The notes beneath the pieces were generated by a model. It was not told where the DNA came from. It ran no database searches and saw only the letters and a program-made list of their open reading frames with translations. From contig JAQFVV010006222.1 of the NCBI GenBank assembly GCA_028023455.1, positions 730,001 to 794,000 of the forward strand: 64,000 bases of DNA, written 5' to 3'. Below are positions 24,551 to 37,990 of the stretch, piece by piece; positions within the stretch are counted from its first letter, which is position 1; every line of letters begins with the position of its first letter. Source of the DNA: Epiperipatus broadwayi. Lineage: Eukaryota; Onychophora; Udeonychophora; Euonychophora; Peripatidae. Both the position numbers and the translations under genes were made by a program.

Positions 24551-24666
24551 TGCTTATTGTATTAAATCTCTACCATGTAAATGCATAAAAATAAATAGCA
24601 GTTTATAGCACATACTATATATTTTGCAATTGTTTTACTATTTATTTCTCTTCCAATATGAATTGA

Positions 24667-24817
<151 letters not shown>

Positions 24818-25379
24818 TTAATTTAAAATATTGTTTAATTTATTTCCTCTATTTAAGAGTAAACCATTATTCAAGTAATATTGGCATGAAAAACTTTGAT
24901 AAAAGGATGCAATCCTATTAGAATTATTAAATTATTGTATTAATACTATTTGAAATTGCTGAAAGTATATACAATATATGTATCCAAATGAATCATTGTA
25001 ATAAATTTGTAATTACTTTTTTATAAATACAATTATGTAATTTTAGACCAAAATTTAAACTATATGTTTTTAATCACACACACCCCCCCCCATGTTGAAC
25101 TTGATGTATCCAATCTTTGTGCAATAGCAAATTTTCACTACAACTTTTACATTTACAAAAATAACTATCTTTAAAAATTAAAGGCATTATATAAATAAAT
25201 AAAATATTAGATCTGTAACCATTGTAGTTTTGATATCATTCACAATTAGTACAAAATAGATGGAAAAAAATAATTAAAATTATTATAAATGTAGTAATAT
25301 TTTTGATTAACAAATATATATTGTACCCTTACCAAAGCTAGACACTCTCCAGCTAAACTCTAAGATGCTACTACTTAAT

Positions 25380-27760
25380 TCTCAATCGAGTTGTTTAAAC
25401 AGCAAAATAATTAATTAAGACAATACTTTAACAAGAACATACACATCTCTAAAGTAATACATTTAAAAAAAATTAATACTTAAAATTTATTTAATAAATT
25501 AATAAAATCAAAACATAACTTAAACAACAAAAAACTAAGGTTTGAATCAAATACCCAGCTCATTTAGTATTGCTTTAATTTAAAATATGACTAGCTCACT
25601 TTATTAATAAAAATGGTTTAATAAGATACTAAAAAAATTTAGAGACTTAACAAGGTATACAGTTAATTTAACATTAAGAATATACCCCGAAAGGTACACA
25701 CCCAATGACATAGGAATATCACCATTACATAACTTATTAGCATTATCTGTAATATTACCACAACTCACATAATACACACATACAAAAAATTGTAATTAAA
25801 CAATTACAAAAAATCACTAAAATAATTACTATACTTTTATAAAAATATAATCATAAATCTATCAACAAATAAATTTCTATATATTATCACCTAATCTAGC
25901 TCTTCAAATTATCATTATCTCATGTTCCTCTTATTCTAATAATTACACATAAAATAATATAGCTAAATATAGTGAGGGATTTTATATATACTCAACTATA
26001 CTACAAAACCATAATAAACAAAATAAAATAACTCAAGACCCTTAATATAATTAATATATCTACTTAATTTTGCTCATCAATAAAACCCAATTAAAATTAT
26101 AGACTCTTATAAACACAATATTTAATCTCTTTAATAAGTTCAAAATATTTTCATGTTATATTATGATATAAAATTCTTATCATACTTTTATGTGGCATCT
26201 CCAGAAATATCGAACTTTCAATAATATTTATCATGTCAAATAATTAATAAATTGGTATTATATACCTTTCATGTTTAGCAATAATATTTTCTACAGTTAT
26301 AATCTCAATAACCATAATATATTTCTTATAGATGATGTGCATTAATGTAAACATATAATTAATTCTTATAATACATGTGCGTGGATGAGAGATCAATAAA
26401 TCACTTGGACATAATAAGTAAAAGAACTCTCAAGATGTGATATAAATTCAAAACAACATTCACAAATTTATTTTTAACAAAACATTACTTAAATTTACAA
26501 AATATAAGTTTACATAATTTAAATATTCAAAAATTTAAAAGGTAAAAAAATATATATTCAAAAATATTTACACAGGAAATAAAACAATATTAAATAGTTT
26601 TCACTCCGACTATTTACTATAAAAATAAAATAAAATATAATACAGTCAACAGTAATACTATTATCATCTTTGAAACTTATAATAGTAATATTCATCATCG
26701 CCATTGTAATTTCAAAATAATATAAATAATTACTATAGTTTGATACATAAAGTTATACGTAAATAATAGCATATATTTCTATATTTTAAAATTACAATTG
26801 TAGTGATATTCACCACCATTGCAATTTCAAAATAAAATTAATAATTATTAAGGTTTGATACATAAAATTATTCTTAGACAATAACTTGTATTTTCTACAT
26901 ATTTTAACAAAACTTTTACCTTTACCAGCCAGATAAATCATCAATATCATCATATGGTAATAAATAAAAATATATCCCTTAGTGTAAATATGTTTTATAT
27001 TTTGTAAGTCATATACTACAAAATTTCTATAATAACTATAACTTTAACCTACTTAATTCACCTTACTCATAAGAATAATCAGATTATTTCAAATAATCTT
27101 AAATGACATATATATCATATTTATCTAACTCAGTTTTGCATCATATTAATATTCAAATGTTACACTCATTCATCCCCTCACAATCAAAATATGTGTTTGA
27201 TCTTCTATGTGATTTCTATTATTCTTACTATTAGGAATATTAAATCACTCCATTATCTTTACCCATATTAAATAAATATTTGTAGCAAAACTATATTCCA
27301 GCTATTATTCTTTCAAACATTTGTAACTATAACATTCACATTTCAAAGAAGGCTTAAAATACTATATACACAAATGATTTTAAATAGTTCATCTTTATAA
27401 CACTTTCATTCCAATCCTTTTTATACAATAATTCAGAGATAACATATTCCTTTGTAGCTAAAGAGATACAGTCTAGTATAATATATTTATACTTAAACAT
27501 CATATTTCAAAAAACATGATATTCACTATGTATACTTCTGCATTCTCAATTTAACCAAATAAATTTAGCTATCTCACATAGAATATTTTCACACCGTCAT
27601 ATGCTCTTTCAATAATCAATTAATAGATTATTAATAATAAAAATTTTCATACCATCTGGTCTTTATAACCAAGCACCATAATAGATAAATAAACACATAA
27701 AATATTATTATAGATAAATAATCATTTATCGTAATCCTAAACATTAGGATTAAATAAGGT
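25380..27760. other. G-poor, C-containing plus strand (strong skew)
   Basis: For about 2.4 kb the plus strand has very little G while C is normal. Several 60-base lines (for example 25801-25860, 25861-25920, 25981-26040) carry 8-12 C and 0-1 G. No open frame or domain is recognised, including a partial trial reading with the invertebrate mitochondrial code. It contains an imperfect tandem repeat at 26690-26908. A tRNA-like B box (TTTGATTCAAACC on the minus strand, about 25545-25560) suggests a SINE relic at the left edge. Confidence 0.5.
26690..26908. repeat. Imperfect tandem repeat, about 110-120 bp
   Basis: ATTCATCATCGCCATTGTAA at about 26690 recurs as ATTCACCACCATTGCAA at about 26808. Both are followed by TTTCAAAATAA, an AATTA-rich run, GTTTGATACATAAA and TTCTA.ATATTTTA. 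Confidence 0.7.
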
Positions 27761-29240
27761 GAATCCATCCTCTTCATTGATGTCAATACATATAAAAAGT
27801 TATAGATATTTTATCTTTTTCAGAAAATATTAAATTTTCTGTCACATATTTATTTCTCTTTATTAAGAAAATATTCAAATATTTTAAATAAACCTTATCT
27901 CTAAAATGAATATTAAGTCATATAATATTTCATTATATAAAATCATTAATAATAAAAAAATAATAATAATTTAAACTACTGCTAAAGCCATTGACTAGCT
28001 TGCTGACTGCTGTGCTAAAGGGAGAGAGCACATTTACCATGATGATTCAAATGCATTGATCAGAGATTTTTTTCCTTCCTTCACTATTTGCATAGTTCAG
28101 ACTCCGTAAAATACAAAGTATTATATCAATTAAAATATAGTAAAAATTTTGTCCATCTCTTGATAAAAGTTTTTGCTAATAAAGTTCACTTTTTTCATTA
28201 AAGAGTACACAAATTTCATGGAAATGTTAGCAAAAAAATCAATGAGTCCATGTAGTAATTTTTTCTCACACTTAAACACATTCCTTGCTTATTCAAACTT
28301 TTAAGAAATCACTACATATATATATATATTCTTTGAAAAATACTTATTAAAATTTGATAAAGTAGTAGTTTTTAAATGTTCAGCAAATATTTTTTTCAAT
28401 TAAAAAATCTTTTTCACATAGATACAAACCTCTGGCTAATAATAACTTTTAATATAGAATTCTTTTAACTTCATGATTTCTTTCTTTTCCTCATGCACAT
28501 TAATAAATTTTATTAATTACTTGCAATATTTTTATAAATTTTAGCATTCAAATCATATTTTCCAGAATTTAATAAGCATTTTAAAATAACATTAAGAATT
28601 AACTTCTTCTTCAGACTAATAATAAAATCTTCTTATACTAGATTTAACATACTTTAATTTCATTTGCTCATCATTTGCAAAATATTGAATATCCATTCAA
28701 ATTTTTAAAAATTAGTAGCAGATATATTATAAACAATGTCTTTGCAGATAATAGGTACAAAATGCATAACTATAAAGTTATTTTTCATGCACCAATTCAC
28801 TTACACACATTATTCTTTCTTTTTTCCTTTAAGTGGGAGATAGCTTCTCGTATAATTTTTAAAGTTGTAATTAATAATTTGTTAAGCACAATCTTGTATT
28901 AAGATTTGTAGAGACCCATACTGTCACATCTAAATGCATACTCTTAAAGTTATAAGCTTAATATATATTACATATAATTTTTAATAATTCTCCAAATAAC
29001 TTCGGTATATACATCCCATAGAAGTTTGTTTTTGAGAATTCATCACTAATATCAACACAGTTATAGACATATAATTAAATATATATTTGTAACAATGTCT
29101 CCTTTTCTTTTCTGTATGAGTCCATTTGTGACATTGTTTCCTCATTATTAGTACATCAGTTAGATAACTCATGTCTGTCTCTATCAATTATCAAGGTGTC
29201 ATTAAACGTTATATGAATTCACCAAAAGGAAACAGATGCT
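27761..29240. other. AT-rich DNA without recognised gene
   Basis: No supported gene. The 75-codon plus-strand frame at 28675-28902 and the 68-codon minus-strand frame at 28981-29187 have no recognisable domains. Confidence 0.5.
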
Positions 29241-29242
29241 TT

Positions 29243-30605
29243 TTACTCCATAGTAGAATACATTAAATCATCATCATCATCAACCATTATCAATCCACTG
29301 CAGGATGAAGGTCTCTCCAAGTTTAATCCATCTTCTCCAATCTTTAGCTTCTTTTTCCACAACACCCCTGCACATTTTCTTATTTCATCCATCCATCTCA
29401 CATGTGATCTCTTTCTGGGTCTTTTACAATCTCTTGGAATCCAGTTTAAAATTTCAATTGTCCATCTATTATCATTTCTTCTAGCAATATGTCCAGCCCA
29501 ACTCCATTTCAATCTTTTAATTTTTTCAATAAGGTCAGTGACACCTGTTTGTTGTCTTACCCATACATTGCGTTTTCGATCTCTTATTGTTACTCCCAGC
29601 ATACATCTCTCCATACTCCTTTGAGTGGTCTGAAGTCTCTGTATTGCTCTTCTATTAAGTGTCCAAGTCTCAGATCCATAAGTAAGAACTGGTAAAACAC
29701 ATTTGTTAAAAACCATTCTTTTCAAACACATAGGCATATTTCCTTTTAGAATCAAGTTATTTCTACCAAAAACCCTCCAACCAAGTTTAATTCTATGATT
29801 AATTTCCTCCATTATGTTTCCATCTGTATTAATAATCTGACCTAGGTATTTGTAACTGGTAACTTCTTCTAATTCTTCATAATCAATCTTTATTTTCATA
29901 TTTTGAGCAAATCGATTAAACATTACTTTAGTCTTTTTAACATTTGTCTTTAGTCCCACTTTTCTACTTTCATCTGCTAACTCCTGCAACATTTCCTGCA
30001 GCTCTGAAGCATTATATATTTGCAAAAACAACTACATCATCTGCAAAATCTAAATGACTTAAATACTCTCCATTTACTTTCATTCCTTTAGTTTCCCATT
30101 TTAATCCACAAAATACTTCTTGCAGCACTGCTGTAAAAAGTTTTGGAGATATGGAGTCACCTTGCCTTACACCTTTCTCAATGTTGATTTTTCCGGTATC
30201 ATTATGTAATCTAATTGTTGCTGTTGCATTTTTATAAATATTCTTTAAAATATGACAATATCCTGGATCTATACCTTGATGATCAAATGCTTTAATCACT
30301 GAAGAAATGTGTATAGAATCGAATGCCTTTTCATAATCTACAAATCCAAAACATAATGACAACTCATATTCATTTGTCCTTTCTATGACTTCTCTCAATA
30401 CCTGGATATGATCTATTGTACTAAAACCACTTTTAAATCCAGCTTGTTCTCTTGGTTGGTGGAAATCCAAAGTTCTCTGTAGACGAGTTGTAATTATCTT
30501 GGTAAAAATTTTATATAAAACTGATAAAAGGCTGATAGGTCTGTAATTTCTAATATCTTCTTTATCACCTTTTTTAAATATTAATATATTACTGCATTCT
30601 TCCAA
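29243..30605 (-). pseudogene. RTE reverse transcriptase and C-terminal domain
   Basis: The first frame (30012-30605) carries [46 protein letters not shown] (catalytic D), [13 protein letters not shown] and [13 protein letters not shown] (catalytic DD). A 4-nt insertion near 30015, compared with the copy at 47600, shifts the frame. The C-terminal part (29243-30031) then gives SELQEMLQELADESRKVGLK, SYKYLGQIINTDGN, VLTYGSETWTLNRR, RLKWSWAGHIARR and RPRKRSHVRWMDEI. About 30 residues joining the endonuclease linker to the RT lie in a third frame. RT, thumb and C-terminal blocks are all present, so only point lesions separate it from an intact ORF. Confidence 0.88.
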
Positions 30606-32545
30606 TCTTCCAGTACATCTTTATCATTTAGACATTTGGTATATAACTCTGCTAAAATTGTTTCTGTTTCTTCACCTCCTTTTTTTAATATATCAATTAT
30701 AATTCCCATCATTTCCTGGAGCCTTTCCTTTCTTCATACATTTAATTGCATGTCTCTCTTCTTCATTTAAAATTCTGGGCAATTCGGAAGATGTAATAGA
30801 TATAGGAGGTACTTGTTCTTTATTACTATATAATTCTTGATAAAAATCTTCTACCAATTTCATGATGTCATCTCTCTTTTTAGTGATAATTCCATCTTTT
30901 TTTCTTATTGCAGATATAAATTTCCTACCAATACCAAAATGTTGTTTAACATTCTTGAGACTTTTATTTTCTTCTACAGCTTTCCTTGCTATTTCACAGT
31001 TATACTTTCTTATATCATTTTCAACTTTTTTCCATACCATTTTACAAAATTCGAGATATTCAATTCTTTTTAATACATCATTTTTGTATATCTTCATATT
31101 CCTTCTTTTCTTCATAAATTCTCTAGTCTCAGTAGAAATTTTATTAGTCGATTGCTGCTTTTTTCTACCAGCTATCTTTGTTGCAGTTTTTAAAAGTGTA
31201 TCAGTTATTTTCATATTAATTTCATTCAAATCTGAATCATGTTCAAAATCTCCTAACACTTGAAACCTATTTGTAAATTCTAATTTAAATTCATTAGAAT
31301 GTTTCTGAAGATTAGGAATATCAACTGTAAATATTGTTTTTCTCAATAATTTTTGTCTCTCGAGTTTTACATTAACACGTAACTTACACTTTACTAATCG
31401 ATGATCACTTCCTGTGTTAAATTTATTAAGAACATTACAATCTTGAAATATGTATTTCCTGTTAGTCAAAATATAATCCAATTCTGCTGTACCTTCATTT
31501 GGATGCTTCCATGTCCATTTCCTTTTAACATTTTTCTCAAAAAATGAATTCATAATATAAAGTTTTTCTTTTTCTGCAAACTCCACAAGTCTATGTCCTC
31601 TCTCATTCATATTACCCTAACCAAAATTATCTACAGCAATTTCATCTTTCATTTGTCTACCAATTCTACCATTAAAGTCTCCCGTAACTATTTTAAAATG
31701 TTGTTTACTCTGATCAAAAGCCTTTTGTACAACCATATAAAAATCTTCTACTACTTCATCACTATGAGAACTTGTTGGGGCATAAACCTGAATTATCTGC
31801 ATTTGGTATCTGCTATTAAGTTGTATAACTAATCTTGCAACTCTGTCCGATACACCATCAATCTCCACAATATTGTTCTTCCACTTTTTATTTATAATGA
31901 ATCCTACTCCACTTGTATTTCCAATATGTGTGCCTTTATAATAGAGTATATGTCCACTTTTTAAATCAATTGTTTCTTCACCTTTTCTTCTAACTTCCCA
32001 AAGTCCAATAATGTCCCATTTAATATAAGACAATTCTTCTTCTAATTCTTGCAATCTTCCTTCACTTGAAAGTGATCTGCAGTTGTAAGTACCTAAATAA
32101 AAAGTCATCATCAAATGGCAGCCTGGGTCCACAATCAGGGTATTCTTAGCACCCTCCGCCTTCGGCCACCAACCGCTGCCTTGGTTGGTGAATTTACAGC
32201 CTCCTGGGAATAAGGGCCATGCTTTATTTTTGTCTATCATAATTGTATATATATATTGGAAAAATATTTATCATTTACACAAACATTCATTCTGCCTTAT
32301 CAGGCACTGAGAAGAAAGACCATGGTGTTCCTCGATCTTAAACTCAGAGGTAAAAAGCCAATAAACTCACCACGCTGGCTAATGCGTGTTGGTGAGCAGC
32401 CCATCCATGTTAGTATACAATATGAATAATCACATAGTAATAACAGCTGCAACGACAAGAATGTATGGAGTGGACATTAGGAATTTGCCCTGCTTGGTTC
32501 CTTTAAGGCCTCCAAGAGGAATCAAAGGGTCTCCTTTCAGTTAAT
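29266..32545 (-). mobile_element. RTE-clade LINE, nearly full length, degenerate
   Basis: In minus-strand order: an apparent 5' leader (about 32545-32241), an apurinic-type endonuclease, a reverse transcriptase, a C-terminal domain, and an (ATG)n-like 3' tail at 29266-29283. The endonuclease-RT order without a separate ORF1, the single short polyprotein and the microsatellite 3' tail fit RTE elements. It retrotransposes by target-primed reverse transcription when intact. This copy has one in-frame stop and at least three frameshifts. A second, 5'-truncated copy lies at 47385-48355 in the opposite orientation and helps to locate the breaks. Confidence 0.88.
30693..32240 (-). pseudogene. RTE endonuclease domain and linker
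   Basis: The start at 32240 (MIDKNKAW) is only the first Met; a likelier functional start is MMTFYLGTYNCRSL about 41 residues in. GTYNCRSLSSEGR, DIIGLWEVRRKG, GVGFIINKKWK, QVYAPTSSHSDE and VTGDFNGRIGR are the successive motifs of an exonuclease-endonuclease-phosphatase fold, with the active-site N, E, Y and GDFN. TAELDYILTNRKY and NTGSDHRLVKC are the final catalytic D and SDH blocks. A single in-frame TAG at 31617 splits the domain; the frame resumes at once with GNMNERGHRLVEF. The linker then runs to 30693, where the frame shifts at KAPGNDGN. It nicks target DNA in intact elements. Confidence 0.88.
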
Positions 32546-34982
32546 AGCAAACTTAAATATACTTCTTAATATTATTAATCATTTGAAACTATACTTAGTA
32601 TTTTACTGCTAAGAAAATAAAATATTTTTTAAAAAATATATAACTTAGCTTGATTGGAAATAAAAAGAATTTAACACTTAATTGAATTAACTTGAATATA
32701 TTTGAATGACTTGGTTCTGATTACACTTATATTTATAGCTTTATTCTTTATCATTTGATTGGCTACTATGATTATCCCAGACAACTAATTTACATATAAG
32801 CTAAATTTCTGTCTAAGATATTTTTTCTTAAAATAATTTACCTAATTAACATTTATATTAAATAGTTTTATTTAATACTTTATTTAAATGCATTTTTGAT
32901 GTTTTAATACTGTTTTAAAATATAAAATATTATTTAAATAATACAACACAAAATTGCTACATTTTAAAAACCAAAATCAATAAAATAATTAGCAACATTA
33001 TATTAACTAAAATAAGAAATTAACTGTATCAATTTTTCATTAACAAGGAACAAAAATTAATTCAATCTGTCTAAAATATATGTGCACAAGAATAGGTACA
33101 CACACATTGCAGATTTTATAACATCATTTTGAACATTCTAGAATAATTAAATAATAGTTATTTAAAATAATTAACTAAGAATAAAATTATTTAAAATACA
33201 TTTAGAAAACTTATTAAATATTACATTTTACATTTAAAATTGTTACTTTAACATTATATTCTTAATTTTAATAAATACTAATTAATTTTATACTTTAAAC
33301 AATATATTAAAGACTACTTTTGTTTATAAATTGAACTAAGATATCTTTACAATTATTTTAGATAGATTTTTTAATCATTTATACAATATATTTGAGCTTG
33401 TTTTATGCACAAAATTGACATATGACACTAAAAGACAATAATTTTTTTATATATATAAAACTATTTTAAAACCTTTTTTAAATGACTGTGGCAAATGGCC
33501 TGGTCACAATATATATAAATTTACTGAAAAATTCATGACTTTATTTGATTAATAATGAAAAAATTAACAAAAGAACATATTCCAAAATGTAAAGTAAGAG
33601 AATTTGCAACAATAATTAATATAAATAAACAATAGAAAACGATCATGGTATACTTTTTCTGGATTGAAAAAAAAGTTTGGATTTTTCTATGGTAGCCACC
33701 TATAACCAACTAAATTAGCAACTAATTGGAAAATAAATAGCTAGCTATTTTAAATTATATGGTGAAACAAAAATAAAAAACTGATAAACCTTTTTCCAAC
33801 CAGCAGTTGTGAAATCTAATGAAGGATGACATCTAATACACTACTCTCTATGGAAGTCAGAAATATGATATATCTTGGCTTTATAGTGGACTATTAAAAC
33901 TCTATTTTTATCTTCTATTTATATAAACAAGAATTGGGAAATCTTTTGCTAACTGCTTGCCACACAGAATTCTGTAGAGTCTCCAGCTGGCTACATGTAA
34001 AAGAAATTTCAAAGTAGAGAAAAGTATTGAGATAATGGTGGAAACTGATTTTCTATTTTCAATTAATTTTCATAAAACAATGTTTTTACTATATGTTTTG
34101 GACAATTTTAGAAAACTTTTGATTTGATACAACTACTGGTTAACTGATAACTCAAAAAGGAATGTAAAATGCGAAAAAAAAGTTATATGACAAAAATTGT
34201 TCAGATTCAAAATTTAGAACACTTTTTTCCTAAATCAATTTCCTGTAAAATTCACAGTTTTCAAAATATATCAAATAATTGCCAGAATTTAAGACTGCAA
34301 AAACTCATTAGACATTCATTTTATGAAAACCTTTATTTGACAAAAGAAATATAAAATTACAAACCTAATAGACTTTGTTAGAAACACTGTTTGGCAGAAG
34401 GCATTGTTTTGAAATATAATGAAAGTTATTATAACAAATATTTTTGTGCTAAGTGTTTGATATGCATTTTATATATAAAAAACATTCTTGAACAAAAGAT
34501 GTTCTGAATTAAAAACATTATGGAACAAAAGAAGTTCAGAATGAAATTATAAATCTTTTCTATTTGAAACTTTTTTCTTTGCTAAAAATTAAAAAAAAAA
34601 TCTTCCACTTGTGCACAGGGTATGGGCTATAAAAATCATGATCACAGATCACATGAATTTCACCAGCCAATAATACCTCATAACATTTAAATAACTATGT
34701 ATATGGTTTTAGGTGACTCAAATAACATATACTTTCTACATGTGAAATTGATTTTATTTATTATAATTTAAATCATATATATATGTGTGTGTTTCTTTCT
34801 TCTGAACTGAATATGAAACATAATCAATTTAATAGACAATATATATTTAAATCAAAGATTTAATTCCATCTAATCAACTTTAGTTCAAAATTGATGGAAT
34901 TTTGTTCAAGAAATACCATCAAGTGAAATATATGTAGGTATATCTGCATGTGTGTGTATATATATATATTGTAATGTTTTTC

Positions 34983-35019
<37 letters not shown>

Positions 35020-35150
35020 TTCTTAGTACAGTGTAACATAATAATAATAGAATGGGGATTCAGTAGCAAACCATGTATGTAGTAAGGAGCATATGATTGA
35101 CTGGGAGAATACAGACTTGGATAGGGAGGATAAGATGCAATTCAAAAATG
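32546..35150. other. AT-rich DNA without recognised gene
   Basis: No supported gene. (AT)n runs lie at 34966-34970 and 34984-35015. Frames at 34169-34354 and 34860-35069 are unassigned or low-complexity. Confidence 0.5.
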
Positions 35151-35154
35151 TTGC

Positions 35155-35390
35155 TCATATGACAATAACAAATAATCCTATAAGTCAACCCAGTGTGGCA
35201 ATACATAATGTCTAGATGTCCCTAATTAATCATGCTCTTAGAAAAAAGTATTAAAAAAAATGGAGGAAGCAAGAGGATTTGAACCAGCCTCATAGTTGTT
35301 TGTATTTGAAAAGCTTAAAAAAGTTTTCATATTTTCTAATCACTCAATATTTAACAGTAGATAATTAAAATAGTCCAACATATTATCACA
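35155..35390 (+). repeat. Direct repeat flanking the Penelope-like element, left copy (pseudo-LTR)
   Basis: AAGTCAACCCAGTGTGGCAA, CTCTTAGAAAAAAGTATT, AGGATTTGAACCAGCCTCAT, TATTTGAAAAGCTTA and CTCAATATTTAACAGTAGAT recur in order, with changes, at 37589-37990. Penelope-like elements are typically bounded by such long direct repeats. Confidence 0.7.
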
Positions 35391-37590
35391 TCTAATATAC
35401 CATCATCACTAACCTTCAGGAAAATATTAAATACTCAGCATGGACTCAATTCTATGTTGAAGTTTAACATTATAATAAATTATGTCTAAAACTGCCCAAA
35501 GTAGAAAGTAATTTTAACTTGCCTATGTAAATCTAAGTCTGAAGGCATTGTTCCTAATGATTTGCAATTAAAATCTCCTATTTACTCCAAAAGAACTGAG
35601 ACAATTATTCAGAGAGCAAGGGAGGCCCTATTGAGAGACAGTATAAATTCTCAAAGATTTTCCAAGTATCAAACCTTGCATTCAGTTAGAAATGTGGAAT
35701 GTTTGCTGATGAAGACTTCACAAGAGTTGATCAAGTGGTGAAAAGATCACATTCTAAATTACATGAAAAAAAAAGAATGTCAGAAAAAAAAATCTTGTAA
35801 ATCAACATGGGCACATGCATGGGCACATGCCCATCTATCAACTTTGTCAGTTAAAAGTCTTAGATCTAAATATTATATACATGCAGAATTATCTTTTTTT
35901 TTGGAAGAAGCTTAAATTTTGTCAATTCACCATCTATTAACCTATTATTGGATATAAAGACAGCGACTGACAACATCAGCCAAAAATTGCCTCTAGAAGC
36001 AGCAGAATTATGCTGGATAGTTAAAACATCAAAAGCAGAAATTAAATATTTCGTGTGATGAGAGGAAAGCTTTTAAGTCTCTCAAACAGGACATATCTAT
36101 AATAATTCTCCCTGTCAGTTGTAACAGATACAACTGATTATGATAACAAAATACAAGAACTCTCACAACAAACCAACAAAAAAATTTGCAAAAAATCCAA
36201 TTCCAAGTACAGAAGTTACAAGAATTACTCCAGAAGCATCACAGATATTTCAATAATTTGGAAAAAAGAGAACATATTTCAGCAAAATTCCTAATCTTTA
36301 TCGACTACCTAAAATTCATAAAAACAATGATCTACTAATACTTATTATTAGTTTTACAAATTCACCAATGTTAATACTTCAAAATTACTTCTCAAAATTC
36401 TTAATTCTTTGGCACATGAGACACAGTTCTTCATCAGGGATTATAAGCACTTCACAGAATTAATCAGAGACATAGAAATTAAAAGAACTGACATACTAGT
36501 AATTTTTGATGTGAAAAATTTATTTACAAATGTACCATGTGATAAAATATTGTTTATTGTAAGAAAGTACGATGAAAATAATATACAAATCAGAACTCTA
36601 CTTATTGAGAGTATAATGAGATTATTAACTTCCTGCATAACAATAATATACTTTCGATATCAGCCAGAATTTTTCCAACAAAAGAAAAGACTGGCCACAG
36701 GTTCACCACTGTTTTCCTTACTTCGTAACTATTACACGAAAGAACTTGAAACCACAGCCACAAATACTGCTCCATTTCTACTAATGTGTTATTTCACTAT
36801 ATTGACAATATATTTGTTGTATGGCAACATGAGGAAAAATGATTACAGTCATTCTAGACACACATCAGTAATGTATCCCTTTCGATTAAATTCACAATAG
36901 ATCAGAATGAAAATTAAAAATGACATTTTTAGATGTTCTTGTTACACAACCCCTTCATGGAAATGTAAAAACAACAGTTTATAGGAAACCAATACAAAAT
37001 GGTAAGTACTTGTCATATACATCCAATCACCTCAAAAGCACAAAACATGGAATTATACTATCACTATGAAACAATGCAAAAAATGTTTGTTCAGAAACCA
37101 ATGATTTGAAAAATAAAAAGATCTGCACAGAACAAAGTCTCATGAAGAATGGTTATTCCTCAGCTGTCATCATGAAAACTTTTTTACAGACAACAAAGAG
37201 ATACCAAAAAAAATTAGTGGTAACGTAGTGTGTCCATACATACCAGAAACAGCAGACAAGTTAAGAAAAATCTTCAATCAATATTACATTAGAACAGATT
37301 TCCAAAAGAATACCACACTTTGAGGAATTCTAACTTCTAGAAAGCTTAAACTTGAAATGCTGAAAAAGAAAGGCTGCTTCTTTGAAATACTCTATGAATG
37401 CAGAAGTAAGTTTCCCTGTAGAACACTGATTTAAAGAATGCAAACTAATGGTTAGAAAAGAAAAAAAAAACATATCTGCAGTAAAAGACTATATGTACTA
37501 ATGAACGTATGTTATATTGGAAAAATATACAAATATTGGATAGGAGGCAAAGGTGCAAAGAAGAAAATTTAAAGGAACTGCTTGTATGAC
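35390..37590 (+). pseudogene. Penelope-like element reverse transcriptase with GIY-YIG-like tail
   Basis: A strongly frameshifted relic whose pieces run in Penelope order. N-terminal pieces at 35560-36300 include NKIQEL. FTNSPM-like (NSP) text and FIRDYKHFTELIRDIEIKR at 36425 follow. RT motif A is ILVIFDVKNLFTNVPCDKIL at about 36496, and a GSPLFSLL-like RT block is at about 36700. Post-RT, TFLDVLVTQ.LHGNVKT then YRKP lie at about 36920-36995. VCPYIPETADKLRKIF and RTDFQKN at about 37230-37310 follow. Near 37500, NVCYIGK...KY recalls the GIY-YIG nuclease. The RT Asp-Asp box is not recoverable in one frame. Penelope enzymes copy their RNA at nicked targets. Confidence 0.8.
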
Positions 37591-37990
37591 AAGTCAACCC
37601 AATGTGACAATATATAATATCTGAAAGTCTCTAATAACCTTGCTCTTAGAAAAAAGTATTTAAAAAAATTGAATGAATCAGGAGAATTTGAATCACTCCT
37701 CATAGCTAAGTATACAAAATTTCCACTGACAGAATAGCTTAGTTGGTTAGAGATTGACTTACAAATTTCATATTCAAGAATCTAAAAGTGTAAGTTCAAC
37801 TCCTACGGTATATTGTATAGTCAGGCTCAACATCTGAAGAAGAGTGGAAAATAATACTACTCAAAATACTGTATAATCTCTAGCTTGTGTTGCCTATTTT
37901 AGTTATTTACTAACATTTGAAAAGTTTAAATAAAGATTAAAATTCAATATTTAATGTTAGATGATGGAAAAAGGACAACATATTGTACTT
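37589..37990 (+). repeat. Direct repeat flanking the Penelope-like element, right copy with SINE-like insert
   Basis: Homologous to 35155-35390 but carrying about 190 extra bases (roughly 37725-37915). The extra part contains TAGCTTAGTTGGTTAGAG (A-box-like) at 37737 and AAGTTCAACTCCTACGG (B-box-like), so it looks like a tRNA-derived SINE inserted in the repeat. Confidence 0.65.
37725..37915 (+). mobile_element. tRNA-derived SINE with a weak hammerhead-like tail
   Basis: The tRNA-like head is followed by AACATCTGAAGAAGAGTGG and ACTACTCAAAATACTGTAT. CTGAAGA fits CUGANGA, GAGT/ACTC could make stem II, and AAAA stands where GAAA is expected. Stem I is poor, so a functional ribozyme is not supported; the head is the firmer part. 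Confidence 0.5.

Noticed and set aside
25500-27000. Nuclear copy of mitochondrial DNA
   Set aside because: The strand skew suggested it, but I could not identify any rRNA, tRNA or protein segment when a sample was read with the mitochondrial code.
30837-31832. Plus-strand open frames over 29.5-31.8 kb
   Set aside because: Antisense shadows of the RTE endonuclease and RT.
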